This document shows, piece after piece, positions 44,347 through 57,415 of a DNA stretch of 64,000 bases. Location of the stretch: assembly GCA_037176845.1 (NCBI GenBank), contig JAYKXP010000032.1, positions 310,001 to 374,000 of the forward strand, written 5' to 3'. A program made the translations under genes and the position numbers. This DNA comes from Paramarasmius palmivorus (lineage: Eukaryota > Basidiomycota > Agaricomycetes > Agaricales > Marasmiaceae). The notes under the pieces were generated by a model. That model did no database searches and was not told the origin of the DNA. It saw nothing but the letters and a program-made list of their open reading frames with translations. Each line of letters opens with the position of its first letter. Within the stretch, counting starts at the first letter, position 1.

Positions 44347-46467
44347 ATGTCCGACATCGAGAAGGTCACCAGCAGCGATGACGCTGGCTCCAAGGACCAA
44401 CAAGTCATTTACGAGAGACCGAAAGGATTCATGGGTCTCTATAGCCACCCCATAACTCAAGTGAGTAAAGTTGTCGATCTCGAGTTTTCGTGGACTGACT
44501 GTGCGATTACCAGGTGTGCATGGTTGGCTTTGTCTGCTTCATGTGTCCAGGTTCGTGGTGCTGAAAGACGGCTCCGGCGAGAATCCTGATTGCGAAATGA
44601 ATACAGGTCTATTCAATGCTTTGAACGGTCTCGGAGCTGGTGGTCAGGTCGACAGCGAGACGAGCGCGAACGCTAATGCTGCTCTGTATTCCACCTTCGC
44701 TATCTTCGGATTTTTCGGCGGGTGAGTGAGCAAATTGATATCATCCTAACAGGGGCGCTCATGCGACTTCCGCACAGTTCCATCAACAACAGGCTCGGTT
44801 CCAAGCTCACGCTGTTGTTGGGCAGTCTCGGTTACTGTCTCTACATTGGGTCTTATCTGTGCGTCTTATCGGAGAAATTCACAATCAAGGGGGAAACTCA
44901 TTTTTGGATTTCAGCGCGATGAATATTCACCCTAACGCCGGGGGATTTGTGATTGCTGCAGGTGCAATCCTTGGTATATGCGCTGGATTGCTCTGGTCAG
45001 CTCAGGGATCCTTGATGTTGTCGTATCCCACCGAACAAGAGAAAGGGCGATTCATTGCCATCTTCTGGACTATTTTCAACTTGGGTGCCGTTCTTGGTGC
45101 GGCGGTATCACTAGGACAGAACTTCAATTCAACAGTGAGTGCACGCTGCATGATCATCCACTTTTGATTGAGCTGCTGACTTTGACTTTTCAGGCCAACT
45201 CTGGTAAGGTGCCCTGGGGTCGTGAAAAGATATGGGACTAACTGCATGCTCCGAATGTATTAGTCTCCAACAGCACATATGTATGTCCTGATCAACGTTA
45301 TCTATCACTCATGCTGCCCACCGCTAACTACCACGCTATCAGATTGCCTTTACGGTGCTCACTGGCATTGGAATCCTCATCCCACTTCTCCTTGTGGATC
45401 CAAAGAACATCATTCGTACCGATGGCACAAAGCCCACCATCCCTGAAGACCCATCATGGAATACACAGCTCTACGGCCTCTGGGTCGCCTTGAAGACTGA
45501 TCCCCAAATCATCATGCTCTTCCCGATGTTCTTCTCATCCAACTGGTTCTACACGTGGCGTAAGCTCGTCTTCTTGCGATCTTCGAGAGTGTGTTATTGA
45601 ACCCTATTATCAGAGTTTAACGCCTACAATGGCGCCATATTCAACATCCGGGCACGTTCCCTGAACAACTTCCTATACTGGACCGCTCAAATTGTTGGAT
45701 CTGTCCTCATGAGTTTCATCTTGGACCACAAGTCGTTGACCCGTCGTGCCCGTGCATTCAGCAGTTGGGCCCTTCTCTTCGCTCTCATCTTCGCAAGTCA
45801 CATTTGGGGATACTTCTACCAAAAGTCAGTATGTTACTTATTGGCCATAGCTTTTTCTTAAGATTCCACCAGGCAATACGACCGCAACACCTACCCACCT
45901 GACGATGACACAGTTCGTTTTGATATTTATGACAATGGATACATCGGGAGAGTGTTCCTATACATTGTTTTCGGTATCCTCGACGCCGCGTGGCAGACTA
46001 CGATCTACTGGCTCATGGGAGCCATGTCGAATGACCCCGCCAAACTTGCCTACTTCTCTGGATTCTGTACGTGATGATTTCTTCAAATTGGCTGGTAATT
46101 CACACATCCTATCATAGACAAGTGCATCCAGTCCGCTGGAAATGCTGGTATCTGGAGAGCTGATGCCGTCAAAATACCGTACGTTTTGAGTTTCTGTCAT
46201 GCTTCCCTGGCTTATGCCGAATAGGTATATGAACATATACATCTCGACATGGGTGCTTCTTGTGGCCGGACTGATCTTTGCTCTTCCAATGATTCATATG
46301 CGCGTGAAGAACCACACTGATCTCGAGGACGAGACTATGTACGTGATGTCCACATGGAACTTCTTCATTTTGGGATGTTAACTGCTTCTCTACCCAGTGC
46401 TCGTATGGATAAATCTGGACATATCCGAGATACAGAAGAAGTAGAAGCTGAATTGAAGGCTAAATGA
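44347..46467 (+). CDS. UNC93-like major facilitator transporter, copy A
   Basis: About a dozen short exons. The N terminus is MSDIEKVTSSDDAGSKDQQ, followed by RPKGFMGLYSHPITQVCMVG. Membrane segments include GFFGGSINNRLGSKLTLLLG, GGFVIAAGAILGICAGLLWS, the fully conserved AQGSLMLSYPTEQEKGRFIA and ILIPLLLVDPKNIIRTDGT, and MLFPMFFSSNWFYTW. These are the hallmarks of the fungal UNC93/DUF895 branch of MFS, with about 11-12 helices. The C-terminal exon ends ARMDKSGHIRDTEEVEAELK. Substrate unknown. A close paralogue (copy C, 48949-51049) lies in the opposite orientation, and the FAD oxidoreductase gene is between them. Not all exon joins were verified. Confidence 0.85.
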
Positions 46468-46777
46468 TGTTCTTACGACTGCTGCATATGCTTTGATGAT
46501 TACCACGCTGTCGAGGATGATGTGGATTTATTCAGTTCAGCTTTTTGTGTAGGGTTTTGTGTCTATACATGCTTGTGACGGACTCAATTTTTGAGGAGCT
46601 GACAGTGAATGCTGCCTGAGTGTAGTCGATGTTGACAGTGTGCGCTTAGCGTTGAACATTAGCGCCTAAGGCAGATCACCTGCCCAGAGCAGACTCTGTA
46701 CTTTCCCAGATCCCCACATCTATGATCTACATCTGTTGTCATTGAAATGGAAACTTATTCAGCGTTCGGAAACACCA

Positions 46778-48730
46778 ATGGGAGGCATAATATCTCAAAT
46801 TCGCTTGTCCGTCGAGGCTTTTCTCGCGATAACACAAGCATATCGAAAGCTGTCAAAGAAAATCGAGCAAACTCCCGGTATTCCAGTGGACAGGCCCTCA
46901 ACTCCGTATTGGGCGATACCGCCCTCACCCATTGCTCATTATAATGCTGGTCGCAAGATACCAGAGTATGCAGACGTTGTTATCCTTGGGTCAGGCATCA
47001 CAGGGACGTCGGTTGCACGAGAGTTGTTTGAAGGCTACGAGACAGCACACGCGGAGGTTCCACTCCAGGTGGTCATGTTAGAAGCGAGAGATGTTTGCTC
47101 GGGGGCTACGGCTAGGTCGGTGCTTACCAGGTTGTTTTTGAGACTTGAGCTAAAATCTTTGGTAGAAACGGCGGGCACATCACGCCCATACTATATGCAG
47201 AATACGGCGAACTAAAAAAGAAATTTGGAAAGGAAATGGCGCAAAAGATAATTCGCTTCCGGTTGGCACATCTTGACGAACTTATACAAGTCGCCAGGGA
47301 GGAGAATCTCCTCGAGGACAGTCAAGCCCGCGTTGTTCAGACTTTCGACGTATTTTTCGATAAAACCTTCTTTGAGGATAGCAAAGAGTGTCTTAAGGTT
47401 TATCTTGACGACTTTCCTGAGGAGAAGAATAAGTGGGATGTGCTGGAAGATGCACAGGCCATTGAGGTGGATACCGCTTCGGCAATCGCCCAGAACCATG
47501 ATACTGACCTCACGTTCATCAGAGTCTGCAGCTTTCAGAAAGGGTACAAGGGGTGATTTCTACTCGAGCAGGCGCGATACATCCATATCGGTTCGTAACC
47601 GGTATACTCTCCCGCTTGGTGAAATCGGCAAATTTCAAGTATGTGTTTATGCCGTTGGGTGCTGATAAGATAATTAATGCAAGTACAGATTATTCACCCA
47701 CACTCCATGTACGTCAATAGAAACCGTGCAGTCGTCAAGCACGATTCTATATGCAGTAGAAACCCCTCGTGGCACAATCCAAACCCCACATGTCGTTCAC
47801 GCAACAAATGCTTGGGCATCTCACCTCTTGCAACCTATGCGCGGAAAGATCGTTCCAGCAAGGGGCAACATGACCGCCCAGAGACCTGGTCAAGGGCTCG
47901 GGAGCGCCACACCATCTGCGGACTCGAAAGCCACGTCGTGGCTCGGAACTAGGTCTTTTGTATTCTATCCAGGCTCTAGCGACAGCCGGTTCGACTACCT
48001 CACGCAGCAGCCTCCTGCGCCACCAACCACGTCCTCGCCTTACCCTCCTCCAGCAGCAGAGTTCATGTTTGGAGGCGGTTTTATCCAGGGTGGTTTCGCC
48101 GAGCGAGCCTTCTTTGAAGAGTTTGCCAACCCTGATGATAGTGATTGGAATCTCGGAGTAAGCGCATACCTATCGGGCGCGCTTTCCGTTTACTTCGGGA
48201 AGTGGTGGGGCCAAGAAGGGACAAGTAGCTCTACAAACCGGTCGTCTGAGCTCATTGCGGAAGGAAGGGTGATGAAGAGTTGGGGTGGAATCATAGGGGC
48301 ATCAGCTGATAGATTACCATGGGTTGGCCGAGTACCCAGTGAAGCATCAGGACGGGACTCCGTGACCTCTAGGTGTGTGCAACGAAAAGAAAGGCAGCAT
48401 GGACCATCGTATTCAGAAGCGCTCCTGGATCAGGAACGGGAAAACTTGATTTCAAAAGTGCCCATTGCCCTTGCTCCTGCCGGGGAATGGATCGCTGCCG
48501 GTTTCACTGGAGAAGGTATGGTCCACGCGTGGTTGAGCGGGAAGGCTCTGGCGTGGATGATGCTTGATAAAGATGACAGAACTTTGTGGCAAGGTCACCG
48601 GTGCTCTAGTCATTCTCGTACTGTTAACGAAGTAAAGGGGGCAGGACATCCACCTTTGAGTGATTGGCTCCCCGATAATTTTAGGATCTCGGTGAAGAGG
48701 TGGAGAAAGGCCAATATTGCAGATGTATGA
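46778..48730 (+). CDS. FAD-dependent oxidoreductase of the D-amino-acid oxidase (DAO) superfamily
   Basis: At least four exons, starting MGGIISQIRLSVEAF at 46778. The Rossmann dinucleotide motif is DVVILGSGITGTSVAREL (GxGxxG), with the acidic residue at MLEARDVCSG and the next DAO block GATARNGGHITPILYAEYG. The middle reads RVQGVISTRAGAIHPYRFV and HVVHATNAWASHLL, and the C-terminal FAD motif is GGIIGASADRLPWVG and AAGFTGEGMVHAWLSGKAL. Members oxidise amines, amino or imino acids with FAD; the substrate cannot be told. The intron at about 47470-47533 was placed so that the ELSERVQG join keeps phase. It lies between two UNC93-like transporters, which suggests a shared pathway (inference). Confidence 0.85.
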
Positions 48731-48948
48731 AACCTTGTTCTTCGCAACACTACGGTTTTAGCAACGCTTCGACTTCTTAATTAAACAATTGTATTGTTCT
48801 TCATTCCCAAAATACATGAAGGGTATCGTCCCAAACATCTTACAAATACAGCGAAACTCTAAACTATACGTAGTAGTACATGAGATAAAGCATTCTCGAC
48901 AACAGTAACAAGCATAACTTATACAGATCCGTGGGTAGATCGTAAATA

Positions 48949-51049
48949 TCACCGATGTGTAGACACTTCGTCGATGTCTCGTACGCGCCCCGAACTATCC
49001 ATACGAGCACTGTACCATAGATGAGTACTATCAAAGGCTGGAGGAAAGAAAAACGTACATGACTTCATCTTCCATGTCGGTATGGTCCTTCACTCTAAGA
49101 TGGATCATAGGAAGGGCAAATAATAGTCCAGCGACGAGTAGAACCCATGTAGACAAGAATATGCCCATATATCTGGAGAAAAGGACATGAAACACCAAAA
49201 TATCCAATGAATGAAAATAATAACTCACGACAGTCCGACTGCGTCCGCGCGCCACACGACGGCCGCGCCGGCAGACTGAAGGGATTTGTCTGCCAAAGTA
49301 TCAGCGATAGAAGCGACAATTTGAAAACAGGAAAGGTGCATTACAGAAACCTGCAAAGTAGGCCAACTTGGCGGGATCATTGGACATTGCGCCCATGATC
49401 CAATATGCGGTTGTTTGCCACATAGCGTCCAGGATTCCAAAGAGTATGTAGAGCCAAACCCTGGGAATGTATCGAGGGTCGTATATGTCGATTCTTGCCG
49501 TTTCTGAGCGATATGTCTCGCGAGTGTAGGCCCTGAATGTCAAGGTCACCTATAATCCCGACGCGAAACCAGACTCTAGACGTTACTTTTGATAGAACAA
49601 TGCCCAAACATGGGTCACAAAAATCATCACAAAAAGGATGGCCCAACTTGAGAATGCTCGGACTCGACGTGAAAGTGTGGTCCGATCGAGCAGTATACTG
49701 ATCGATATTGAACCAATAATTTGGGATGTCCAATACACCAAATTGTTCAAAGATCTAGCACGAATGTTGAAGATAGCCCCATTGTACATGTTGAATTCTG
49801 GGCTCTCCGTCAGTATCGGAAGTAGGGTTTGGGAACTGCACTTACGCCAGGTATAGAACCAATTCGAGCAAAAGAACATTGGAAACAAAAGAATGATCAA
49901 GGGGTCAGTTCTCAGGGCAACCCATAACCCCCATATTTGGGTTCTCCATGAAGGATGTAAGGGTATGTTGACTTGGGTACCGTCAGTTCGAATGATGTTT
50001 TTCGGGTTGACCATGAGCGTGGGTATGGAAATGCCTATTGCCGTCAGGATCAAGAACCCAACCTACATTGGGCGTTAACAAGGGCGGACAGGATGAGTTG
50101 GAAATGACCACATACATAAGTCCCGGTGTTAACTAGATGCCGTATGCACAGCAATGAATAAGACTTCTCGTGTTCCAAGAATGAATTGCAACCCACCGCC
50201 GTTCGCCTGCGTTGTCGTTATAGTCATTGTCGCTCGAAATGGAAATTACTAATTGCTTACCGTCGAATGAAAATTTTGACCGAGTGACACCGCCGCGCCA
50301 ACCACGCTACCCATGTTGAAAATACTCCAGAACACAGCAATGTATTTTCCCTTCTGTGCTTCTGTCGGGTATGACAGCATTAGGGAGCCTTGGGCCGACC
50401 ACAGCATCCCTGCGCAGACGCCGAGAATAGCCCCAGCTGCTATCACAAATCCATCAGCTTCCGGATGAAGGTTGAGGGCACTGTAAGGATATTACTGTCA
50501 ACCTGACATCATCCCAAGAGGGCTGGACTCACAGGTATGATCCAATATATATACAATAACCAAAACTCCCCAATAATAGCGTCAGCTTCGAGCCAAGAAC
50601 GTTGTTGATAGAACTGTTAGAATTGAATTAGACAAGGGAGCGGCGGTCGTTCGACAAAGGGCAGACCCGGAGAAAAATGCTGCGACACCGAATGTTGAGT
50701 ACAGTGCTGTGTTTGAGTTGGAGCTCGTCGTGGGGTCGACTCTTCCGGCAGCACCGAGACCGTTGATTGCATTGAAAAGTCCTGACAAGTCGTGTGTAAG
50801 GTGAATTTTTCCTTTCAAGATGGTTCCTATTCTGACCTGGACACATGAAGCACACGAATCCCAGCATTGTGATCTGTGAATGGTGAAGATTAGAAGACCC
50901 ATCACGAAAATCAGGCAATGTTTACGCACTTGTGTCAATGGATGATAGTACAAGCCCTTGACGCCCCTTGGCCTCTCGAGGACCTGGGGAACGTCGGAGC
51001 TGCTGACGCTAGTGTCTCCATACTCGAAATCCTTCTCCTGCTTGGACAT
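48949..51049 (-). CDS. UNC93-like major facilitator transporter, copy C
   Basis: Paralogue of copy A on the opposite strand with the same exon pattern: start MSKQEKDFEYGDTS, RPRGVKGLYYHPLTQ, LFNAINGLGAAGRVD, AQGSLMLSYPTEAQKGKYIA, MLFPMFFCSNWFYTW-type block and a last exon ending ARMDSSGRVRDIDEVSTHR. The loops differ most, the helices least. An ATATATCC/TATA-like site lies about 100 bp upstream of the start (51151). Convergent with the FAD oxidoreductase, with 218 bp between stop codons. Substrate unknown. Some exon joins were read by comparison with copy A. Confidence 0.8.
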
Positions 51050-51548
51050 TCGCGTAGAGGGTCCGGAGAGCGGTAATTTGTACTTGAGGAGATTGCTTTT
51101 GACGGAGACTAGGGTGACGAAGAACTGGCCCTGAATGGTGAAGTCCGTCTATATATCCTGAAGAAATCAATCAATTTACATAACTAACACTCGATCAATA
51201 TAACAAAATTGAATAACCGTTCATTGTCCAGCTGATACGATGATGGCAAACCTAAATTCACTTTATCAGGCCAATCTGGCGATGACATGTGAGCGTTGTA
51301 TGTTCGCCGAACAGAATTAGTCCCAGGAAGTGCACCTACCCTTTTTTGCGGCCGTAACAAAGCGAAGTGGAGGTTTAGATTTAGAAGGAAAAAGCTGAAA
51401 AGTAGTCAGGCACAAAACTTAGCCGACCGCCCGCTTAGCGCCCACGAACCCGCTTTCGTGTTCCCGCTGTGGTACGTATATTGTAAAGTCTGCTGACGCC
51501 TCCACTAACGGCAAGGCTTCTAGCCTACTATATACAATGTCGAATGCT
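51050..51548. other. Intergenic between transporter promoter and nuclease 3' end
   Basis: No gene recognised; includes the promoter of UNC93-like copy C. Confidence 0.4.
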
Positions 51549-54500
51549 TTATTTTTGTCTCGATACCTCTGATGCGCTCGTCTCATAACTCTTGCCGACT
51601 GATGGAAGGGTTATCCTCCTACCCAGTCGCATGTCTTCCTTTACCCGTGCCGCCCAATGATCCCTGCGTTCTACATTTATGGCAGCCTCTGCAGGTTCCA
51701 AACCTGAACGGTGCTTCCCCTTATTAACCGCATCCAATCCCTCTTCATATTCATGAAGCTTTCTCTTCTTAACTTCTCTCTTTCCTTCTTCATACCGCTG
51801 GCTTGTCTCTACACGCAGTGTCTCCCGCTCGTACCGCTCATCCAGTTTAATCCTTTTCTCCGAGAATGAAGGTTGTACAATGCCTGGTCTTGCACGTGCC
51901 AGCTGATCGACACGATCCATTTTACCCTCTGTCCTCTTCTTTGAACTCATGGGGGATAGGGGTGGCTTTTGATCGGGTGTGCGATATAATAAGGTTTGGT
52001 AGGGTCCTGGAATATTCCTATTCGGACGAGCTCGGCGGGAGGGCGACAGGTCTGGACAAGTTGCGTTTTGCCTCAGTGGAGAGATAACTGTTGTCCGGTC
52101 CGTGAAGAATGATTTCGAAAGAAATTCGCTTGCCGTCTTGACTGGTGTAGAAGGACTGGAGCGATTATGTGTCGTATCACTCAGCTTCCCTTTCTCCATG
52201 CTGGTATCAGAAGTCTGACTGCTCGTATTATGCCTCTGAGAAATCCCTTTGATGAACTCGTAGTAACCGTCATAGAATTCCCTCTGACTACTCGCATCAC
52301 CGAATTTGGCAGGTCGATTCGCATCAGGGCTGCAGACTTGCGATGACCTAGTATTATCATCAATGATTTTCCCAGAGTTCTTGCCCGTCGCCCCTTCGTT
52401 TGCCGACGATACAGGAAGCTGTGTAGCTCTTGGCCTCTTTAGAGACTCTCTATTGGGTATATGAGAGCTACTTGGGGTTCGACTTCGTTTCCTCTTCTCC
52501 CCTCGGCCGTTCGCAGGTGGGATTGCTGTAAGAGATGAAACGGAAGGTTGCACAGCGTGGACCGCGGCTTGCTGCATAATTCTCGGGGCAGGGGTAGGAG
52601 TATGGGAATCTGTCACTGGGCTGATCCGTGTAACAGACAGCTCTTGTCGCGGCAAAGGTTTGAAATACTGTATGCTTGGCTGCCTTGGACGAGACAAAAG
52701 AACCTCTTCTTCCTCTTTCTTGACCGTCTTGTAAACAACCACGGTGTGTATTTCACGTCTAGAATCTTTGGTTGAAGGAGGCAAGGCAGACTCCAGAGAT
52801 GAAAGACGTAGGTTCATCTGTGTTCCACGGACGTCGGGCATCGTTGATTTCCCCTTCCAATTGTCTCGATGCCTGGAGAGGTCAGAGACCGGCGGAGTAG
52901 GTTGATACTCTGGAATATTTGGTCTCGTCCCGACATCAGCAACAGGCGACGTCCTCGGAGTCATCAAGCCACCGTCCTGTACATCTCTTCCTTCGGCTCC
53001 CCGCACTCCCTTGACAGGATCCCCGCGAACCATCTTCAATGCAGGCTGAGCACCTTGCTCGGTCGTTTCATGCTCGGGCTCCAGCTCAAAATCCATATCA
53101 AACGACACTGATGATCTCTCCCAGTCCTCGGTGAGACTCTGACTACTCTGAGATGCAAAAAGTTTTCGAGCAGTCTTTCCGTGGTCATCGTCCTCTCCAT
53201 CAGATGAATCATCTCCATCGTGTTCGATATCACTGCTGCTGTTCACCACAACACGGGGTCGATCCCTCTCGCTCCTAAGTGGTTTTGAAGAACTGGAAGT
53301 AGCGTTGGCGTTGGATGAAGGGGGTTCCTGTTCACGGAACACCAGTGTGGGTTGTATCCTCAACTTGCTCTTCTCTCTGACAGTTCGACCAGTACGCGCC
53401 GCATCCAGTAAGGGAGATGTCGAATAAGCCCCGCCTAGGAGGCTGTCTTCGTCAATCTCCAACCACTCCATGATCACGTTGAGTCTCCTTCCTAGCTTCC
53501 CTTTGTTCCTCTTCTGTTGTTGTTGCCTCCGTGCATCCTTGGAGCTACTTCCAACACGTACGACCCAGTCGCTCGCCAATTTCTTAGCAGCTCGCGAGCC
53601 ATGTCCTTGATTGCTAGCAGAATCAACGAGATTCTTCATAGCAGTATCGTCCTCCTCTTCTTGATCCCATTTTAGGTCTGCCTGTAGAGTTCGAAACAGT
53701 CGTTTGAGCAGATCAAGGTCTAGAGTAGGGGCAGGTGGTATCCTGGAGTCTGTCGAAGGCGATAGACAGCCTTCAAAGGCGCGCTCGATAGCGACCCAGT
53801 CTAGCCCTTGGAGTTTAGGTTCGAGGGTATTGGGGATGATACGCTTGGGTTTGAATAGGGATACAAATGACCGTAACTCGGGCAGTGGCGAATGACGAGA
53901 AAGCGGAACCAACTATATTGCCGTCTCAGCAATTTGGTGCCAGCGAAGTTTGAGGTACTCACCAGACAGCCGATCTCTTCTTCTCGTTCATCCAAAGCAA
54001 CAGACAAGAGACGTTCCTTCATTGTGGCTTGATAGTTCTCCCATATTTCTGGCGTCATGGAGCTGACTGGATTCACGTATACAACACGTCTGTTGTCGCG
54101 CGTCCTGTTGCCTCCAGAATGTTCATCTCCTTCGACGTTAACGACATGGCACCGATCGAACCGTTCACATGCATGAAATCGCGTGCTTTCGGGATCCATA
54201 GTACCTAATGCTTTGAGTAGAGGTTCGTGTCGAAGATGTGTGACCGTCTTGTATTTATACCGGTCGAAGTGAATCTATATAGCTTATCAGAGTTGTCTCA
54301 ACATAGCTCAACGATGATAACGTACCTTACAACCAAACGCACGCGCGATCGACTTCAGGATATCTTCGTATCCAATGGTCCAAGTATTGACAAAGAATAG
54401 TGTTGTCGGTGGGTACAGTTTCATCAGCGCGATTAGTCCTGAGGTCGCGCTCTCCTGTAGTTTTCGTCAGAGTTGCCCTAGGCATCAATAACAAGTAACT

Positions 54501-55249
54501 TCACCTTCGTAGGAACCTCGTGAGTTTGCATGACGCATGCAGTATCGAGGTATATGGCGTCTAATGTTTTGACGACTCCGGTTCCATGGGTAAGAGTTTC
54601 TTCCTGAGATAAGGCGAGATATGGTTGTAGGAAGGGGTTCTGTTTGACGGAATCTAAAAACCATGGTTCCGCTCGGAAGTCGCCTGTATGGAGGATATTC
54701 CCTTGAGATCCTTCAATCAAATACCTGGCATTCAAGAGGAAGACGAATTGAGGCGAATTACAAAACCGGAAGCACGATCACTCACATTACAGAGCCCGGA
54801 CAATGATTTGCCCCAATGGCAGTGATAACAACCTCAGCTCCTTCTCCATACTCTTTGGTGAAGGGGTCATTGACCTTACAAGTCGAGAGGAGGTCTCTGG
54901 CCTGATGTCCGTTGATCACCTCACCATCTGGCCCGTGTATCTCATCGACTTTGAGATGCCTATACTTCCTTACAGGTTCTGCTCTGCAACCATTCTGAAG
55001 CAATGCCCTTTCACGACCCTCTTCGATCCTCAGAAGCATTTCCTTGGCATCCTCTGAGCATATCACGTTGTATCCAAAGCCTTTCGCAGCTAGCCCGACG
55101 ACGTGGTCGGAATGGGTGTGTGTAAGGAGGTGTAGCTTTGGCTTTGGGATGGGATCATCAAGGTCATCAGAGCTTGGTAGACTGGTGAACTCGTCAATAC
55201 GAATTGGATAGGGCAATGCGAAGGAGCGAAACGGTGCTCCTGGTGGCAT
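51549..55249 (-). CDS. SNM1/PSO2/Artemis-type metallo-beta-lactamase nuclease with long C-terminal tail
   Basis: Exon 1 (55249-54786) begins MPPGAPFRSF and holds the metal motif LLTHTHSDHVVGL (HxHxDH) and IGANHCPGSVM. Next come YLIEGSQGNILHTGDFRAE (third metal motif) and DAIYLDTACV, then the beta-CASP/DRMBL part with LFFVNTWTIGYEDILKSIA and, in the last large exon, PLSRHSPLPELRSFVSLFKP with KRIIPNTL. This order is that of SNM1/Artemis nucleases, which process interstrand crosslinks and DNA ends. After the catalytic part follows a disordered tail of about 700 residues rich in Ser, Pro, Arg and Lys, as in other fungal members though long here. I cannot separate PSO2 from Artemis orthology. Confidence 0.85.
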
Positions 55250-56142
55250 TGTCGTCGGTCTATGGTACGTGAATTATAGAGCCGGTATAGGCTTGGTATG
55301 TCCGAGAGACAGTCGAAATTAAAGTGGATTATGCTGTTGGTGTCCTGGATGGTTCAAGGCCGACTCTTCAGTCAAATTCGATACTTGAATCGCGGTCGTC
55401 TCGTGTCGTTGAATCGTTCTGAGCAATCGTTTCCGGAAACGAAATAAATAATAATTTATACTGCATATATAGTGTCAGAAATCAGTCAAACATTGATTAT
55501 GACTGACTCACCTTGGTGGATGATAAGAGTCCTGGACCAAGAGCGGATAACAAGAGTCAAGAAAGGTCAGACTCAGTGACACTGACCGTGACAAGAGGCG
55601 CGAGTACCACGTGATGTGTTTCGGCATTTGGCGGTTCGAGATTCATTGGGCGCTTCAGCAATTCTCCCTGCCATCTCTTCCCACAAATCTCGCATCGACA
55701 ATACTGGTCCAACAGCTTAGGACGGATACTTATTATCATTACCTCAATTTATCTACAAGGATTCCTGGATATTCCTGTTTCTTCCTGGGCTATGCCGACA
55801 TCGACAGAGAAGCCTCCATTTTCACGGGGCTGCAAACGACCATGGCGCGCATATGGCAGCTGCAAAGCTCTCCTTGGAAATTATGCTGACTAGTATTCTC
55901 CGTTCAGCCTATTTTACGACGCCTTGCCTCTCCTCCAGTCGCAGAATGTTGGCTGAATCAGCACCTCGAGGCGGCTGAATCATCAACGCTGCTGATTCAA
56001 CTACTGAGGCTGAATCCAGGGACGCAACGACGATATGATATGATAGAGTCTATCTCCTAGTATAAAATGAATCTCAATCCTGTGAACATATCACCATAAC
56101 TCGTCTTCTAGCTCCAGAAAACAAACGCAAAAACATACCGCC
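55250..56142. promoter_or_regulatory. Divergent intergenic region; TATA box of the MDR gene at 56061-56067
   Basis: TATAAAA at 56061-56067 lies 76-82 bp before the MDR start codon. The nuclease side has no TATA box. No other gene is seen in these 893 bp. Confidence 0.5.
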
Positions 56143-57415
56143 ATGGCTCAACAAAAAGCTCTGTTACTCGAGAAGAAAGGAGGTGCTTTTGTAGTCGACA
56201 ATGTCGACTTGCACAAGCCTGCTTCGGCCGAGCTTGTCGTCAAGGTTCAAGCCACAGCTCTGAACCCCCTCGATTGGAAGATCCAAGAATACGGACTGTT
56301 TTATGAAACGTGGCCCGCTATCGTTGGCCTTGATGCTGCGGGCAACGTGGAGGCGATTGGAGAAGGCGTTGAAGGATTCACCAAGGGCGACCGCGTGTAT
56401 GTCTTTTATTATTCTGCTGTCCTGGGTCCGAGAGCTTAGTCTGACATACACATAGCTTTTTCCATGGGTTCACTCGCAACGAATTCGCCACATTTCAGCA
56501 ATACACGCGTGTTCCTGCTGAAATAACTGGAAGGGTATGTTATATTTACTCTGCTGTATTACGACTGGCTAACATTGTTTTGCTGGTAGATACCGGAGAA
56601 GCTGACTTACTCCCAAGCGGCAAGCATTCCTGTGTGCTTCACGACCGCCGCAATTGGTCTGTTCGCCAGCCATCCCGCTGGGGCTGGTCTTAACCCGACC
56701 TTCGACCGCTCTGTAAAATATCCTGGGAAGTCAGCTCTTGTCATCGGAGGTAGTGCTTCCATCGGCCAATACGGTCAGTCGTCGTCGATCTACTCAGCTT
56801 GTAACTACTATCCTTACTTCACTTTTTTTTTTCACCACAGCCATACAACTTCTTAAATTTGCCGGTTTCTCGCGGATTATCGCATACGCTTCTGGACGCC
56901 ACGCAGAAGCCCTGACAACACTTGGTGCCACGGACGTGATTGACCGTACCCAAGTGGCGGCGAACGAATTGCCTGCTGCCGTGAAGAAAATCACATCTGA
57001 CCCAATCGAAATCGTCTACGATGCCGTCAGTGGCACCGCTGAAACGCAGGGCGTTGGATACGGTATCCTTGCGGACGGCGGGCAGTTGATTCTTGCCTTG
57101 CCGGTGCAACTGACCAATCTTGTGGACGCCAAGCGAGCATTCCAGGTTTATGGGAGTGTCTTCCCTGATTTCAATCGCAAGTTTGGCCGATCCATGTACA
57201 AGAACCTCACTCAGCTCTTGGAGGAAGGTGTCATTGTGGTGAGTCGCCTCGTGTATGTGAAAAACCGGGGTCGTGTTCACTGACCACTATTCCAGCCCAA
57301 CCCGGTTGAAGATCTTCCCAACGGTCTTGCCGGCATACCAGATAATTTGGAGAGGATCAAGAGCGGGCAGAGCAGCGGCAAGAAGTTGATTGCACACCCG
57401 CAGCAGACAGTATGA
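56143..57415 (+). CDS. Zinc-free MDR-family reductase (enoyl/quinone reductase-like)
   Basis: About six exons, starting MAQQKALLLEKKGG. The medium-chain dehydrogenase fold is shown by ALNPLDWKIQEYGLF, PAIVGLDAAGNVEAIGEGV and TKGDRV in the GroES-like half, YSQAASIPVCFTTAAIGLF at the domain border, and the NAD(P)H-binding ALVIGGSASIGQYAIQLLK with a downstream YASGRHAEALTTLGA. No catalytic zinc ligands are present, so this is the quinone/trans-enoyl reductase type, similar in layout to stand-alone ER proteins (ToxD-like). The last exon reads PNPVEDLPNGLAGIPDNLE, the usual end of the family. Substrate unknown; it is not next to a polyketide synthase in this window. Confidence 0.85.
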
